DNA of 64,000 bases from Cryobacterium glucosi (GCF_004402235.1 NZ_SOFS01000005.1:162606-226605), one strand, 5' to 3'. Positions 42,447-56,137 are shown, numbered from the stretch's first letter. Program-made: numbers and translations. Notes: generated from the sequence alone by a model not told the origin.

Positions 42447-44548
42447 CGTGCTGCTCCTCTGACGTGCAGGATGTGTACCGGTTCGGCAGCGGCATCCAGT
42501 CGCACGAAGTTGTCTGCTGTCCAGGTCCAGATGGCACCGGTGATCAGTTCCTCGACCTCGAAGACCGTGCCGGGCTCGAGCCCGAAACGGGTCACGTCGA
42601 GGCGCACCATGGTCTCGCGCACCGAATGCGGGTCGACATTCACGACGACGATGATCGCGTCACTTGTCCCTGTGCCGGTGTGTGCCGCATCGAGGTACTT
42701 GCTGTACACGAGCACCGCGCCGTCGTCACTCGTGTGCAGGTCGAGGTTCCGCAGCTGGCCGAGTGCGGGATGGGCGCGGCGGATGGCATTGAGCAACGAG
42801 ACGTACGGCGCGAGGGACTCGCCTGCCGCTTCCGCCGCCGCAAAATCGCGCGGGCGGTACTCGTACTTCTCGTTGTCGATGTTCTCCTCGGCGCCGGGAC
42901 GCGGCACGCTCTCGAAGAGCTCGAAACCGGCGTACATGCCCCAGGTCGGGGCGGCTGTCGCGGCGAGGGCCGCCCGGATCTTGAAGGCGGCGTGTCCGCC
43001 GACCTGGAGGAACTCGGAGAGGATGTCCGGGGTGTTCACGAAGAGGTTCGGGCGGTAGAAGTCCGCCGTCGTCGTCGCGAGGCCGTGGAAGAACTCCTCG
43101 AGCTCGGTCTTCGTGTTGCGCCAGGTGAAATAGCTGTACGACTGCTGGAATCCGACCTTGCCGAGCGCCTGCATGAGCGCAGGGCGCGTGAACGCCTCGG
43201 CGAGGAAGATCACGTCGGGGTTCTCTTCGGTGACCCGGTTGATCAGCCACTCCCAGAAATCGAGGGGCTTGGTGTGCGGGTTGTCGACGCGGAAGATCCG
43301 CACGCCGAGGCCCATCCAGTAGCGCACGATCCGCAGCACCTCGGCACGGATGCCGGCTGGATCGTTGTCGAAATTGATCGGGTAGATGTCCTGGTACTTC
43401 TTCGGCGGGTTCTCGGCGTAGGCGATGCTGCCGTCCGGGAGGGTGGTGAACCACTCAGGGTGCTCGGTCACCCAGGGGTGGTCCGGCGAGGCCTGCAGTG
43501 CGAGGTCGAGGGCGACCTCGAGGTCGTTCTCCGCTGCTGCGGCGAGGAAGTGCCGGAAGTCGTCGACGGTGCCGAGGTCCGGGTGGATGGCGTCGTGGCC
43601 GCCGTCCTCCGATCCGATCGCCCAGGGCGAGCCGGGGTCGTTCGGTCCGGCGTTGAGGGTGTTGTTCGGGCCCTTGCGGTACGAACGGCCGATCGGGTGG
43701 ATCGGTGGGAGGTAGAGCACATCGAAGCCCATCGCGGCGACGCCGGGGAGGCGGTCCTCTGCGGTGCGGAACGTTCCACTCTGCCAGGAGTGGTCCGCGC
43801 GCTGCACGGCGCCCTCTGAGCGGGGGAAGAACTCGTACCAGGAGCCGACGCCGGCCCGGGTGCGCTCCACGCGCACGGCGCGCTGTGCCGATGTCGACGA
43901 CAGTCCTGCGAGTGGGCGTGCGGTGATGAAAGCGTTGAGCGAGGGGGTGTCCAGCAGGGCGAGGCGATCGTCGACCGAGATGCCCGGGTTGGTGAGGTCC
44001 GCTGCGGCGTGCGCGAAAACGCGACGCTCGGCGGCCGGACGGCGCTTGTCCGTTCCGGCCGCAGCGAGGAGCACGGAACCCTCGAGGAACGTCAGCTCGA
44101 TGTCGATCCCGGCGGGGACCTTGATCTCGGCGGTGTGGCGCCACGTGGCCCACCCATCGGCCCAAGCGCGCACCCGGTACTGCCAGATGCCCTGCCTTCC
44201 AAGTGTGACGAGGGCTGTCCACCTGTCGGTGCCCGGGGCCCCCGGGTGCATCGGATGCTCGGACCGGTTCCCCTCGGGATCCGTCAGGAGCAGGGTGACC
44301 CCGATCAGGTCGTGACCCTCACGGAATGCCGTGGCCCCGAAGGGGACGGCCTCGCCGACGAAGGCCTTCGCCGGCCACAGATTGTCGGCCAGCTGGGGTG
44401 CGAGGTCGAGGATCGGAATGCGTGAGATGCGCGTCGGCTCCTCCTTGCCTCGCTTGCCTTGACCCGCAGGGGGAGCCAGGTCCGTGCCGGCGTCGGCGCC
44501 TGCCACGGATTCGGGAACAACATTTGCACGTTTAGCTGTCTTTGCCAC
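42443..44548 (-). CDS. glgE: Alpha-1,4-glucan:maltose-1-phosphate maltosyltransferase
   Basis: GlgE transfers maltose from maltose-1-phosphate to alpha-glucan. The 701-residue GH13 enzyme has an N-terminal region with [17 protein letters not shown], the GlgE segment [31 protein letters not shown], the nucleophile D422 in [11 protein letters not shown] and acid E451 in [10 protein letters not shown]. The trehalose synthase and maltokinase that supply its substrate are not in this window. It is leaderless and cotranscribed with glgB, and divergent from glgP. Confidence 0.95.
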   Translation of the reverse strand: MAKTAKRANVVPESVAGADAGTDLAPPAGQGKRGKEEPTRISRIPILDLAPQLADNLWPAKAFVGEAVPFGATAFREGHDLIGVTLLLTDPEGNRSEHPMHPGAPGTDRWTALVTLGRQGIWQYRVRAWADGWATWRHTAEIKVPAGIDIELTFLEGSVLLAAAGTDKRRPAAERRVFAHAAADLTNPGISVDDRLALLDTPSLNAFITARPLAGLSSTSAQRAVRVERTRAGVGSWYEFFPRSEGAVQRADHSWQSGTFRTAEDRLPGVAAMGFDVLYLPPIHPIGRSYRKGPNNTLNAGPNDPGSPWAIGSEDGGHDAIHPDLGTVDDFRHFLAAAAENDLEVALDLALQASPDHPWVTEHPEWFTTLPDGSIAYAENPPKKYQDIYPINFDNDPAGIRAEVLRIVRYWMGLGVRIFRVDNPHTKPLDFWEWLINRVTEENPDVIFLAEAFTRPALMQALGKVGFQQSYSYFTWRNTKTELEEFFHGLATTTADFYRPNLFVNTPDILSEFLQVGGHAAFKIRAALAATAAPTWGMYAGFELFESVPRPGAEENIDNEKYEYRPRDFAAAEAAGESLAPYVSLLNAIRRAHPALGQLRNLDLHTSDDGAVLVYSKYLDAAHTGTGTSDAIIVVVNVDPHSVRETMVRLDVTRFGLEPGTVFEVEELITGAIWTWTADNFVRLDAAAEPVHILHVRGAAR

Positions 44549-44554
44549 AAGATG

Positions 44555-44560
44555 ACCGTA
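44555..44560 (-). promoter_or_regulatory. -10 box, leaderless glgE
   Basis: TACGGT, 6 nt (CATCTT), then the GTG at 44548; no SD. It shares an 80-bp intergenic region with the divergent glgP promoter. Confidence 0.5.
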
Positions 44561-44615
44561 GCGCGAATTGTGCGGTTTCCGGGGGAGGAACGGGACAGAG
44601 ACCTGCCAGCGCCTC

Positions 44616-44621
44616 TAGGCT
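44616..44621 (+). promoter_or_regulatory. -10 box, leaderless glgP
   Basis: TAGGCT, 7 nt, then the GTG at 44629; no SD. Confidence 0.5.
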
Positions 44622-44628
44622 GGGACGC

Positions 44629-47217
44629 GTGAAGGCGATCCGTAAATTTACAGTCCGCACCGTCGTGCCCGAGGCTCTAGCAGCCCTCGATGAGCTTGCC
44701 GGTAACCTGCGCTGGTCCTGGCACGAGCCGACCCGCCAACTCTTCGAACACATCTCACCAGAGTTGTGGCGCGAGATCGGTACTGATCCCGTTGCCTTGC
44801 TCGGCGCCGTCGATCCGGCCCGGCTCGTGGCGCTCGCCGCAGACCACGAATACGTCTCCTGGGTCAACTCGATCAGGGACGGGCTGCGCTCCTATCTGCA
44901 GGAACCGCGCTGGTACCAGGGCCTCGAGGGTGACAAGCCCGCGTCGATCGCCTACTTCTCCCCGGAGTTCGGCATCGCCGCCGCGCTCCCGCAGTACTCC
45001 GGCGGCCTCGGGATCCTCGCGGGTGACCACCTGAAGAGCGCCTCGGACCTGGGCGTCCCTCTCATCGGCGTCGGCCTGTTCTACCGGGCAGGCTACTTCA
45101 GCCAGGCGATCTCCCCGGACGGCTGGCAGATCGAGAGCTACCCCCTGCTCGATCCCGACGGACTGCCCCTGTCCGTGCTGCGCCGTGCCGACGGCTCCGC
45201 CGTGCAGGTCTCGCTCGCCCTCCCCGACAACCGCACCCTGCACGCCCGCGTCTGGCAGGCGAACGTCGGCCGCATCCGCCTGCTCATGCTCGATACGGAC
45301 ATTCCCGAGAACGCGGACGACCTGCGCCTCGTCACGGACCGGCTCTACGGCGGCGGCGGCGAGCACCGGCTGCTGCAGGAATTGCTCCTCGGCATCGGCG
45401 GCGCCCGCGCCGTGAAGGTCTGGAGCGCCCTCAACAACCGGCCGGAACCCGAGGTATTCCACACCAACGAGGGCCATGCCGGGTTCCTCGGCCTCGAACG
45501 CATCTCGAGCCTGATCGGTGACGGACTGAGCTTCGCCGAGGCCCTGCAGGTCGCGCGGGCGGGAACGGTGTTCACGACCCACACACCCGTCGCCGCGGGA
45601 ATCGACCGGTTCGAGCGCAGCCTCGTGCAGCGGTACTTCGAGACCGACCTCCTCCCCGGTGTCGGCGTCGACGAGCTCCTCGCCCTCGGCGCGGAGAACT
45701 ATCCGGGCGGGTCTCCCGACGTCTTCAACATGGCGCTGATGGGCCTGCGGCTCGGCCAGCGCGCCAACGGCGTCTCCAAGCTGCACGGCGAGGTCAGCCG
45801 ACGGATGTTCAAGGGACTCTGGCCGGGCTTCGACGCCGAGGACGTGCCGATCGATTCGATCACCAACGGCGTGCACGCCCCGACCTGGACGGACCCCTCG
45901 CTGCTTCACCTCGCCGAGGACCGCCTCGGCACGAGCGATACCTCTGAGGCCGACTGGGCCTCGCCCGCGATCACCGACGACGACCTCTGGGCCGTGCGCG
46001 GCACGATGCGCCTGCAGTTCGTCGAGGACGCCCGCCGGCGCATCGCCGCGGCCTGGCTCGTGCAGAACCCGGGCGGGATCGTGCCGGCATGGATCGGCCA
46101 GGTCTTCGATCCGACGGTGCTCACGATCGGGTTCGCCCGCCGCGTCCCGACGTACAAGCGGCTGACCCTGATGCTGCACGACCCCGAGCGGCTCCGTGCC
46201 CTGCTGCTGCACCCGGAGCACCCGATCCAGATCGTGATCGCCGGCAAGTCGCACCCCGCGGACGAAGAGGGCAAGCGCCTCATCCAGAAGGTCGTGCAGT
46301 TCGCGGCCGACCCGGAGCTGCGCACCCGCATCGCGTTCCTGCCCGACTACAACATCGGCATGGCGCAGCTGATGTACCCCGGCACGGATGTCTGGCTCAA
46401 CAATCCGCTGCGTCCCCTGGAGGCCTGTGGCACCTCGGGAATGAAGGCGGCACTCAACGGAGCGCTGAACCTCTCGATCCTCGACGGCTGGTGGCCTGAG
46501 TACTACGACGGAAAGAACGGCTGGGCGATCCCGTCGGCTGATGCCGCAGGCGACTCCGCCGAGCGGGACCGCATCGAAGCCGACGCGCTCTACGAGCTCA
46601 TCGAACACCATGTCGCTCCCCGCTTCTACGACCGCAACGGCGACGGTGTTCCCGAACGCTGGGTCGCCTCGATCCGGCACACCCTCGCCACCCTCTCCCC
46701 GGAACTCAACGCCGGCCGGATGGTGCGCCAGTACGTGCAGAAGCTCTACCGCCCGGCCGGGGCCGCCGAGGCACGCCTGTCCGCGAACAACTACCGTGCT
46801 GCGCGCGAACTCGCCGTGTGGAAGGGGCGCATCGTCGCCAAGTGGCCGGGCGTCTCCGTCGCCCACGTCGAGTCCGGCGGGGTCGCCGCCGTTCCCAAGG
46901 TCGGCGACGAACTGCACCTGCGTGCCCATGTGCAGCTCAACGGGCTCGACCCCGCGGATGTCACCGTCGAGGTCGTCTACGGGAAGAGCCTGGCCAACGA
47001 CGAGCTGAGCGGCGTGCACACCCTCGCGCTCGAGGCGGTCGTCGACCCAGATGCCGCGGACGGTTCCGACTCGCCAGAGCAGGGCGGTGCGACCCTCTTC
47101 ACTGGGACGGTCGCGCTCGACCGCGGCGGCGCGTTCGGGTACACGGTGCGCGTCGTCCCGAAGAACGACCTGCTGGTGAGCTCGGCAGAGATGGGCCTGA
47201 TCGCCGTAGCCGGCTAG
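44629..47217 (+). CDS. glgP: Alpha-glucan phosphorylase, GT35
   Basis: GlgP releases glucose-1-phosphate from glycogen. The 862-residue PLP enzyme has the N-terminal DUF3417 (about 5-120) typical of this GlgP subtype, SPEFGIAAALPQYSGGLGIL, HTNEGHAGFLGLERI, TTHTPVAAGIDRF, ITNGVHAPTW and the PLP region LEACGTSGMKAALNG. It is the short bacterial type rather than the MalP-like type. It is divergent from glgE-glgB, so synthesis and breakdown share a control region, and its stop codon overlaps that of the convergent deacylase gene. Confidence 0.96.
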   Translation: MKAIRKFTVRTVVPEALAALDELAGNLRWSWHEPTRQLFEHISPELWREIGTDPVALLGAVDPARLVALAADHEYVSWVNSIRDGLRSYLQEPRWYQGLEGDKPASIAYFSPEFGIAAALPQYSGGLGILAGDHLKSASDLGVPLIGVGLFYRAGYFSQAISPDGWQIESYPLLDPDGLPLSVLRRADGSAVQVSLALPDNRTLHARVWQANVGRIRLLMLDTDIPENADDLRLVTDRLYGGGGEHRLLQELLLGIGGARAVKVWSALNNRPEPEVFHTNEGHAGFLGLERISSLIGDGLSFAEALQVARAGTVFTTHTPVAAGIDRFERSLVQRYFETDLLPGVGVDELLALGAENYPGGSPDVFNMALMGLRLGQRANGVSKLHGEVSRRMFKGLWPGFDAEDVPIDSITNGVHAPTWTDPSLLHLAEDRLGTSDTSEADWASPAITDDDLWAVRGTMRLQFVEDARRRIAAAWLVQNPGGIVPAWIGQVFDPTVLTIGFARRVPTYKRLTLMLHDPERLRALLLHPEHPIQIVIAGKSHPADEEGKRLIQKVVQFAADPELRTRIAFLPDYNIGMAQLMYPGTDVWLNNPLRPLEACGTSGMKAALNGALNLSILDGWWPEYYDGKNGWAIPSADAAGDSAERDRIEADALYELIEHHVAPRFYDRNGDGVPERWVASIRHTLATLSPELNAGRMVRQYVQKLYRPAGAAEARLSANNYRAARELAVWKGRIVAKWPGVSVAHVESGGVAAVPKVGDELHLRAHVQLNGLDPADVTVEVVYGKSLANDELSGVHTLALEAVVDPDAADGSDSPEQGGATLFTGTVALDRGGAFGYTVRVVPKNDLLVSSAEMGLIAVAG

Positions 47218-47705
47218 CGCGCGATAGGGGCGGTGAGGGCGTCGGTGGCGGCGAGGAGGTCCGCCGGCGCCAGCTCGATGTCGAACCCGCGGCGGCCGCC
47301 GGACACGAACACGGTGTCGTACAGCAGGGCGGTCTCGTCGACGACGGTCACCAGGCGGGTCTTCTGCCCGACCGGGCTGATGCCGCCGAGCACATAGCCG
47401 GTCTTCCGCTCGGCGAGTTTCGGGTCGGCCATCACGGCCTTCTTGGTCCCGGCCGCGTGCGCCAGGGCTTTGAGGTCGAGCTGGCCGGCGACCGGCACGA
47501 CGGCGACGACGAGCGTGCCATCGGCATCCGCCAGCAGGGTCTTGAACACCCTGGCCGGGTCGAGCCCGAGTTTTGCAGCGGCCTCGAGGCCGTACCCCGT
47601 CGCCGACGGGTCGTGGTCGTAGGCGTGCGGCGTGAACCGGATGCCCGCGTGCGTGAGCGCGACGGTCGCGGGCGTCCCACCGGCGCCGTCGTGCTTCTTC
47701 ACCAC
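47214..47705 (-). CDS. ybaK: YbaK-type Cys-tRNA(Pro) deacylase
   Basis: This 163-residue protein is a YbaK/ProX-like editing domain. It has YGLEAAAKLGLDPARVFKTLLAD (in part LDPARVFKTLLAD, holding the essential lysine), GTLVVAVVPVAGQLDLKAL and TGYVLGGISPVGQK. The family removes Cys from mischarged tRNA(Pro). The GTG start follows AGGAG. It sits between glgP and glgX and does not share their pathway; it is 27 nt downstream of glgX and probably cotranscribed with it. Confidence 0.9.
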   Translation of the reverse strand: MVKKHDGAGGTPATVALTHAGIRFTPHAYDHDPSATGYGLEAAAKLGLDPARVFKTLLADADGTLVVAVVPVAGQLDLKALAHAAGTKKAVMADPKLAERKTGYVLGGISPVGQKTRLVTVVDETALLYDTVFVSGGRRGFDIELAPADLLAATDALTAPIAR

Positions 47706-47731
47706 TGCGACTCCTCTGCGACCGAGCCGGA

Positions 47732-49774
47732 CTAGCTCGCCCGGAACAACTGCATCGACGCACCCGGCACGAGCAGCCGGGTGCCGGGGATGTGCTCGAT
47801 GACCGCGTCGCTCAGGTCGTCGTGACTCGAATCCCAGAGCAGCGAATACGAGGAGACGCCGGCGTGCTCTGGCAGCGTCACCGTCACGTCGCGCTCGCGG
47901 CCCTGCACGATGAGGAGGATCCGGTTGAACTCCTCGAACTCGGGCGTCGACGCCGCGAGGTATTGCAGGGTGCGCTCCTTCGGGGAGTGCCAGTTGTCCT
48001 CCGACATCGACTTGCCCTCGATGTTGTACCAGTCCATCTCGCTCGCGCTCAGGGTGGTTTCGCCGGAGCGGCCGAACCACACCGGGCGGAGGGCCGGGTT
48101 GTCACGACGCAGCTGGAGCAGCTTCTTCGTGACACGGTGCAGGTCGATCTGCCAGTCGTCGAGGTCCCAGTTCAGCCAGGTCAGCTCGCTGTCGTGGCAA
48201 TACGCGTTGTTGTTGCCGCGCTGGCTGCGACCGAATTCGTCGCCGGCCGTCAGCATCGGGACGCCCGCGGAGAGCAGAAGCGTGCCGAGGAGGTTGCGCA
48301 TCGCCTTGCGCCGGGTCGCGAGGATGCCGCGGTCGCGCGTGGGTCCCTCGGCCCCGTGGTTGAAGGAGTTGTTGCTGTCGGTGCCGTCGCGGTTGGACTC
48401 GCCGTTTCCGACGTTGTGCTTGACGTTGTACGCGGTCAGGTCGGCCATTGTGAAGCCGTCGTGCGCCGTGATGAAGTTCAGCGACGCGAGCGGGCCGCGT
48501 TCGAGGGAGAAGGTGTTCGCGGAGCCGGCCAGCCGGGTCGCGAAGCGGCCGATGCCGCTCCCGGAGTGGCCGTCCCTGGCCGCCGCGATGTCGGTGAGCC
48601 AGAACGAGCGCATCCGGTCACGGTAACGGTCGTTCCACTCCGTCCAGCCGTCCGGGAAATTGCCGGTCTGCCAGCCGCCCATGCCCACGTCCCACGGCTC
48701 GGCGACGAGCTTGACGCCGGCGAGTTCCGGATCGGACTGGATGGATTTGATCAGGGGATGGTCGCGCTGGAACTCCACGTTGTCCCCGCGGCTCAGCGTC
48801 GCGGCGAGGTCGAAACGGAAGCCGTCGATCTGCACGTCGTTCGCCCAGTACTTGAGAGAGTCGAGCACGAGCCGGCGCGGCACCTCGTTGGAGACGTTGA
48901 GGGTGTTGCCGCAGCCGGTCACGTCGATGTAGCCGCCCGCATCGTTCTGGCGGTAGTAGGTAGCGTTGTCGATGCCGCGGAGGCTGCTCGCGGGGCCGCC
49001 GGGACCCTCCTCGGCGGTGTGGTTGTAGACGACGTCGAGGATTACCTCGAGGCCGGCCTCGTGCAGGAGCTTGACCATTCCCTTGAACTCGCGCAGCACG
49101 GCTTCCGGACCTGCCGACTGGGACGCCATGGTCGCATAGTCGGCGTGCGGGGTGAAGAAGTTGAAGGTGTTGTAACCCCAGTAGTTGGTGAGACCCTGCT
49201 TGAGCAGGCGCTGTTCGGAAACGAACGCCTGCACGGGGAGGAGCTCGACCGAGGTGACGCCGAGTTCCTTGAGATAGGTGATCGTCGATTCGTGCGCCAG
49301 GCCTGCGTAGGTGCCGCGGAGGTCGGCGGGAATGGCCGGGTTGAGCTTGCTGATGCCCCGCACGTGCGCCTCATAGACGACGGTGTGGTCGAGCGCGATC
49401 TTCGGCTTCACCGAACCGGCCCAGTCGAAGGCGTCGTCGACGACGGAGGACTGCCACTGCTCAGGGCCGACCCTGACGAGGCCTCGAGAATAGGGCTCGA
49501 CCATGGTCTTCTCGGGGTGGAACGAATTCGTGGATGCGGCAGGCCCCGAGACGCGGATGCCGTAGTGGCGGCCCGCGGACAGGGTGCGACTGCGACCGGA
49601 CCAGACATTGTCCGCGTCGCGGGTCATCGGCACGGTCTTGACGATCCAGTTCGGGTCCGTGGCGTCGAAGATGCAGAGGTCCATGGCCTCGGCGTTCTGC
49701 GACCAGACACGGAGTTCGCCGACCCCGGCTGAAAGCCGCACGCCGAGGTTGTGCAGGGGATCGGCGTGAGTCAT
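47732..49774 (-). CDS. glgX: Glycogen debranching enzyme GlgX
   Basis: GlgX cleaves alpha-1,6 branches of phosphorylase-limit dextrin. The 680-residue GH13 protein has an N-terminal CBM48-like domain, VYEAHVRGISKLNPAIP, LLPVQAFVSEQRL, NYWGYNTFNFF, VILDVVYNHTAEEG, the nucleophile in QIDGFRFDLAATL, KLVAEPWDVG, FITAHDGFTMADL and DEFGRSQRGNNNAYC. It is leaderless. The open frame continues 1.3 kb upstream but that is antisense to the desulfurase gene and is rejected. Confidence 0.94.
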   Translation of the reverse strand: MTHADPLHNLGVRLSAGVGELRVWSQNAEAMDLCIFDATDPNWIVKTVPMTRDADNVWSGRSRTLSAGRHYGIRVSGPAASTNSFHPEKTMVEPYSRGLVRVGPEQWQSSVVDDAFDWAGSVKPKIALDHTVVYEAHVRGISKLNPAIPADLRGTYAGLAHESTITYLKELGVTSVELLPVQAFVSEQRLLKQGLTNYWGYNTFNFFTPHADYATMASQSAGPEAVLREFKGMVKLLHEAGLEVILDVVYNHTAEEGPGGPASSLRGIDNATYYRQNDAGGYIDVTGCGNTLNVSNEVPRRLVLDSLKYWANDVQIDGFRFDLAATLSRGDNVEFQRDHPLIKSIQSDPELAGVKLVAEPWDVGMGGWQTGNFPDGWTEWNDRYRDRMRSFWLTDIAAARDGHSGSGIGRFATRLAGSANTFSLERGPLASLNFITAHDGFTMADLTAYNVKHNVGNGESNRDGTDSNNSFNHGAEGPTRDRGILATRRKAMRNLLGTLLLSAGVPMLTAGDEFGRSQRGNNNAYCHDSELTWLNWDLDDWQIDLHRVTKKLLQLRRDNPALRPVWFGRSGETTLSASEMDWYNIEGKSMSEDNWHSPKERTLQYLAASTPEFEEFNRILLIVQGRERDVTVTLPEHAGVSSYSLLWDSSHDDLSDAVIEHIPGTRLLVPGASMQLFRAS

Positions 49775-49781
49775 GCGTTCT

Positions 49782-49787
49782 AGAGTA
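49782..49787 (-). promoter_or_regulatory. -10 box, leaderless glgX
   Basis: TACTCT, 7 nt (AGAACGC), then the ATG at 49774; no SD. Confidence 0.5.
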
Positions 49788-49858
49788 ATGAGTACGGAGA
49801 CTGGCCGTGACCACCGGCGCACGCTCAGCCAGCCGAAAACCGAGCGGAAGAGGGTATT

Positions 49859-51094
49859 TTGTCGATTTATCTCGACCACGCCGCGACGACGCCGATGCTG
49901 CCAGCGGCCATCGAGGCATACGTCGACGCCATGAGCGTCGTCGGAAACCCGGCCTCCATCCACAGCCAGGGCCAGAATGCCAAGCGGATGCTCGAGGAAG
50001 CCCGCGAGACCGTGGCACGGAGTGTGGGCTGCGATCCGATCGAGGTCGTGTTCACCGGGGGAGGCACCGAGGCGATCAACCTCGCCCTCAAGGGCCTGTT
50101 CTGGGCGCGCGCCCCGCGCAGGCGCATCCTCGTCCCCGGCGGCGAGCACCACGCGACCATGGACACCGTCGAGTGGCTCGAAAACCACGACGGGGCAGAA
50201 CCCGGGTGGCTTCCGCTCGACAGGGCAGGCCGGGTCGACCCGGCCCGGGTGGCGGATGCCCTCGGGACCGGCGCAGAGGATGTCGCGCTGCTCAGCCTGC
50301 TTGCCGCGAACAACGAAGTCGGTACCCTGCAGCCCGTCGCCGAGATCGGCGAGATCGCCGCCGTCCACGGGATCCCGGTGCATATCGACGCCGTGTCCGC
50401 GTACGGCCAGGTGCCGATCGACTTCCGCGCGCTCAGCGGCGCGGGCCGCACCGGTGCCTCCGGCGGCGCCGGAGGTTCCGCGGGCGGCATCGTCGCCCTC
50501 AGCCTCTCCGCCCACAAGATCGGCGGGCCGGTCGGCATCGGAGCACTCGTGCTGTCGCGCCGGGCCAGTATCGTCCCGTTGATCCACGGCGGCGGCCAGC
50601 AACGCCAGGTGCGGAGCGGTACCCAGGACGTCGCAGCGGCGGTCGCGTTCGCGGCCGCGGCATCCGCCCTCGGCGACGTGCCCGCCCGCAACGTGCACCT
50701 GAGGGCGCTCCGCGACCGGCTGATCGCGGGGGTGCTCGCCGTCGTGCCCACCGCGGTGCTCAACGGTGCGGCACCCGACGGGCCGGATGAGCAGCGCCTG
50801 CCCGGCAACGCCCACTTCACCTTCCCCGGCTGCGAGGGGGAGTCGCTGCTCTTCCTGCTCGACGCCGCCGGAATCTCCGTATCGACCGGATCGGCGTGCC
50901 AGGCCGGCATCCCGGAGCCCTCGCACGTGCTGCGTGCCATGGGCCGCAGCGAGGCGGAGGCCCGCAGCGCCCTGCGGATCACCCTCGGCCGCGATTCGAC
51001 AGGGGCCGACGTCGACGCCTTCCTCGCCGCGCTGCCGGCAGCGCACGCCCAGGCCAGCCGCGCCGGCATGAACGACCGCGTGCCCACCCGCTGA
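49859..51094 (+). CDS. Cysteine desulfurase (NifS/IscS-like)
   Basis: This 411-residue PLP enzyme makes persulfide sulfur from cysteine. It has [40 protein letters not shown], the PLP lysine K220 in [11 protein letters not shown] and the catalytic C347 in [16 protein letters not shown] glycine-rich loop (about 194-210) lies just before the lysine strand. The TTG start has GGAAGAGGG at good spacing. mnmA follows 64 nt downstream, so this enzyme is the likely sulfur donor for tRNA thiolation. It is divergent from glgX. Confidence 0.9.
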   Translation: MSIYLDHAATTPMLPAAIEAYVDAMSVVGNPASIHSQGQNAKRMLEEARETVARSVGCDPIEVVFTGGGTEAINLALKGLFWARAPRRRILVPGGEHHATMDTVEWLENHDGAEPGWLPLDRAGRVDPARVADALGTGAEDVALLSLLAANNEVGTLQPVAEIGEIAAVHGIPVHIDAVSAYGQVPIDFRALSGAGRTGASGGAGGSAGGIVALSLSAHKIGGPVGIGALVLSRRASIVPLIHGGGQQRQVRSGTQDVAAAVAFAAAASALGDVPARNVHLRALRDRLIAGVLAVVPTAVLNGAAPDGPDEQRLPGNAHFTFPGCEGESLLFLLDAAGISVSTGSACQAGIPEPSHVLRAMGRSEAEARSALRITLGRDSTGADVDAFLAALPAAHAQASRAGMNDRVPTR

Positions 51095-51146
51095 CCTCCC
51101 GGGCTCGACGTGCCCGAGCCGCATTGGCCAAACCGGGCCGTCCGAT

Positions 51147-51152
51147 TACACT
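51147..51152 (+). promoter_or_regulatory. -10 box, leaderless mnmA
   Basis: TACACT, 6 nt (TGCCCG), then the GTG at 51159; no SD. Confidence 0.55.
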
Positions 51153-51158
51153 TGCCCG

Positions 51159-54681
<3,523 letters not shown>

Positions 54682-54702
54682 CGGGGCCGGATCGGTCACC
54701 GG

Positions 54703-55467
54703 TCAGTCCGGTTCGGGAGCCGTGCGGTGATCGACCCAGCCGAGGACCATCCGGTTGAAGAGTCCGACGTTCTCGATGCTCCAGACGTGGTGCATGCCGG
54801 GAGCGATCCAGGTGAGTGTCTGCGGGAGCCTGATGCGCAGTTCGGGAAAGCTGCGCCGCACCAGGCGGGACTCCTTCTCTCCAGCGACGGCGAGGAGCGG
54901 ACCCCGGTAATCGCCGAGCGAATCCGGGCAGCCGCCCCGGTTGACGTCCGCGAACACGCGTGCCGCGTTGTCTGCCCGGATGCCCAGGCCGTGGCCGACG
55001 AACAGGTCGACGGCGTCGGCAGGCAATCCGAACGCCTTCGCCTGCGCCTTCCAGTACCAGGCCCGGTCCCACAGTCGCAGCTGGAGGGTGTTGAGGAACC
55101 GGGCAGCTCCATGGATGCCGGTCACGGGTGCGCCCGAGATCAGACAGGACTGGATCAGCTCCGGGTGCCGGGCCATCAAGTGCACGGCGACGAGGCCGCC
55201 GAGCGAAAGCCCGATCACGTGGGCGCTCCCGCCCCTGGCCTGGGAGCGGATGATCTCGGCAACGTCGTCAGCGGTGCGATCCAGCGAATGCCACTCTTCC
55301 CCCGACCGGGAGCCGAAGCCCGGCAGGTCCGGTGTGAGGATGTGCCGGTCCGTCATTCCCTCGACCTGCGGCTGCCAGGACCAGGAGGCGACGGTGCCGC
55401 CGTGCAGTAACACGATCGTCTCCGAGCCAGGGGCGTCTACGCCGTGCTCGAGCGGATACCCGGTCAC
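54703..55467 (-). CDS. Alpha/beta hydrolase
   Basis: This 254-residue protein has IVLLHGGTVASWSW (oxyanion hole), the nucleophile elbow GLSLGGLVA (serine about residue 89), a central lid and the late PGMHHVWSIEN histidine segment. The HGG and GLSLGG pattern is typical of esterase- or lactonase-like hydrolases; the substrate is unknown. Its GTG start overlaps the TGA of the PadR-type regulator (GTGA), so the two form a coupled pair, likely an inducible hydrolase and its regulator. Confidence 0.85.
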   Translation of the reverse strand: MTGYPLEHGVDAPGSETIVLLHGGTVASWSWQPQVEGMTDRHILTPDLPGFGSRSGEEWHSLDRTADDVAEIIRSQARGGSAHVIGLSLGGLVAVHLMARHPELIQSCLISGAPVTGIHGAARFLNTLQLRLWDRAWYWKAQAKAFGLPADAVDLFVGHGLGIRADNAARVFADVNRGGCPDSLGDYRGPLLAVAGEKESRLVRRSFPELRIRLPQTLTWIAPGMHHVWSIENVGLFNRMVLGWVDHRTAPEPD

Positions 55468-56000
55468 CGTGAAGCCGTGACCAGGACGGATTCGGTTTCG
55501 TCCAGCCAGGCGAGTTCCGCCTCGGCGTGGACGATTCCGTTGCGGAGCGTGGCCCGGCGCAGGGCCTGGCCGATGGTTTCCGGTCGCCCGGGATCCCGGG
55601 CCTCGATGGTGGTCAGGCGCGCGAGCAGCCGGCTCGCTTCCTCCCTCCGCGCTCGGAGGAGTTCGCGGACGCCGTCGATTCCGAGCGCTCCGGCGAAGAA
55701 GATGCGCATCAGGAAGGACTCGTGCGGGGTCTCAGGTTCCAGCGGCGCCCTGAGCGCGGCGTCGAGGGCCGCGTGACCCGCCGGGGTGATCCGGTGTTCG
55801 CGCCGATCTGGTTTGCCGTCCTGGGCGATGACCGTGACCTCGGCGAGTCCGTCAGCGACCAGGCGGCTGAGCGTGCGGTAGATCTGGGACTGGTCCGCAG
55901 ACCAGAAATGAATGACGGATGCCTCGATCCTCTTATTGAGGTCGTACCCGGAGAGGGGCGAGAGCTCGAGCATCCCGAGCAGAGCAATGGTCAGTGACAT
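55464..56000 (-). CDS. PadR-family regulator
   Basis: This 178-residue regulator has the PadR winged helix (about residues 5-75): LLGMLELSPLSGYDLNKRIE, HFWSADQSQIYRTLSRLVADGLAEV (in part SADQSQIYRTLSRL) and KPDRREHRITPAGHAAL. The C-terminal helices (about 95-175) form the dimer. It is the first gene of a two-gene operon. The ATG is preceded by TATATA and by a GCATATATGC palindrome about 20 nt upstream, so autoregulation is likely. A longer in-frame upstream start is not supported. Confidence 0.88.
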   Translation of the reverse strand: MSLTIALLGMLELSPLSGYDLNKRIEASVIHFWSADQSQIYRTLSRLVADGLAEVTVIAQDGKPDRREHRITPAGHAALDAALRAPLEPETPHESFLMRIFFAGALGIDGVRELLRARREEASRLLARLTTIEARDPGRPETIGQALRRATLRNGIVHAEAELAWLDETESVLVTASR

Positions 56001-56003
56001 GCC

Positions 56004-56026
56004 TATATAAGACCACGCATATATGC
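56004..56026. promoter_or_regulatory. PadR promoter and operator candidate
   Basis: On the minus strand an AT-rich TATATA lies just before the padR-type ATG. The 10-bp palindrome GCATATATGC (56017-56026) would fall in its -35 to -10 spacer, as expected for autorepression. Confidence 0.45.
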
Positions 56027-56110
56027 CCGCGCGCAATACCCGGTTTCACTGCCCGAATATTTGCACCCGGACCGGGGACAAAGTTCATCCCCAACGGGCG
56101 CATTCTTCGA

Positions 56111-56137
56111 TACTCTAAAAGTGCAGGGTGTGCACTT
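56111..56137 (+). promoter_or_regulatory. Promoter and inverted repeat upstream of the DUF1023 gene
   Basis: TACTCT (56111-56116) is a candidate -10. It is followed directly by the inverted repeat AAGTGCA-GGGTG-TGCACTT (56119-56137), which covers the predicted transcription start and could be an operator. Confidence 0.45.

Noticed and set aside
40407..43058. An 883-codon plus-strand open frame opposite glgB and glgE
   Set aside because: It is a shadow frame from GC-rich third positions; the minus-strand frames carry all GH13 motifs.
44755..47763. A 1002-codon minus-strand open frame opposite glgP
   Set aside because: Antisense to a complete GT35 enzyme; no SD and no recognisable domain.
47732..51124. 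A 1130-codon minus-strand open frame
   Set aside because: The glgX start is at 49774; the rest is antisense to the cysteine desulfurase.
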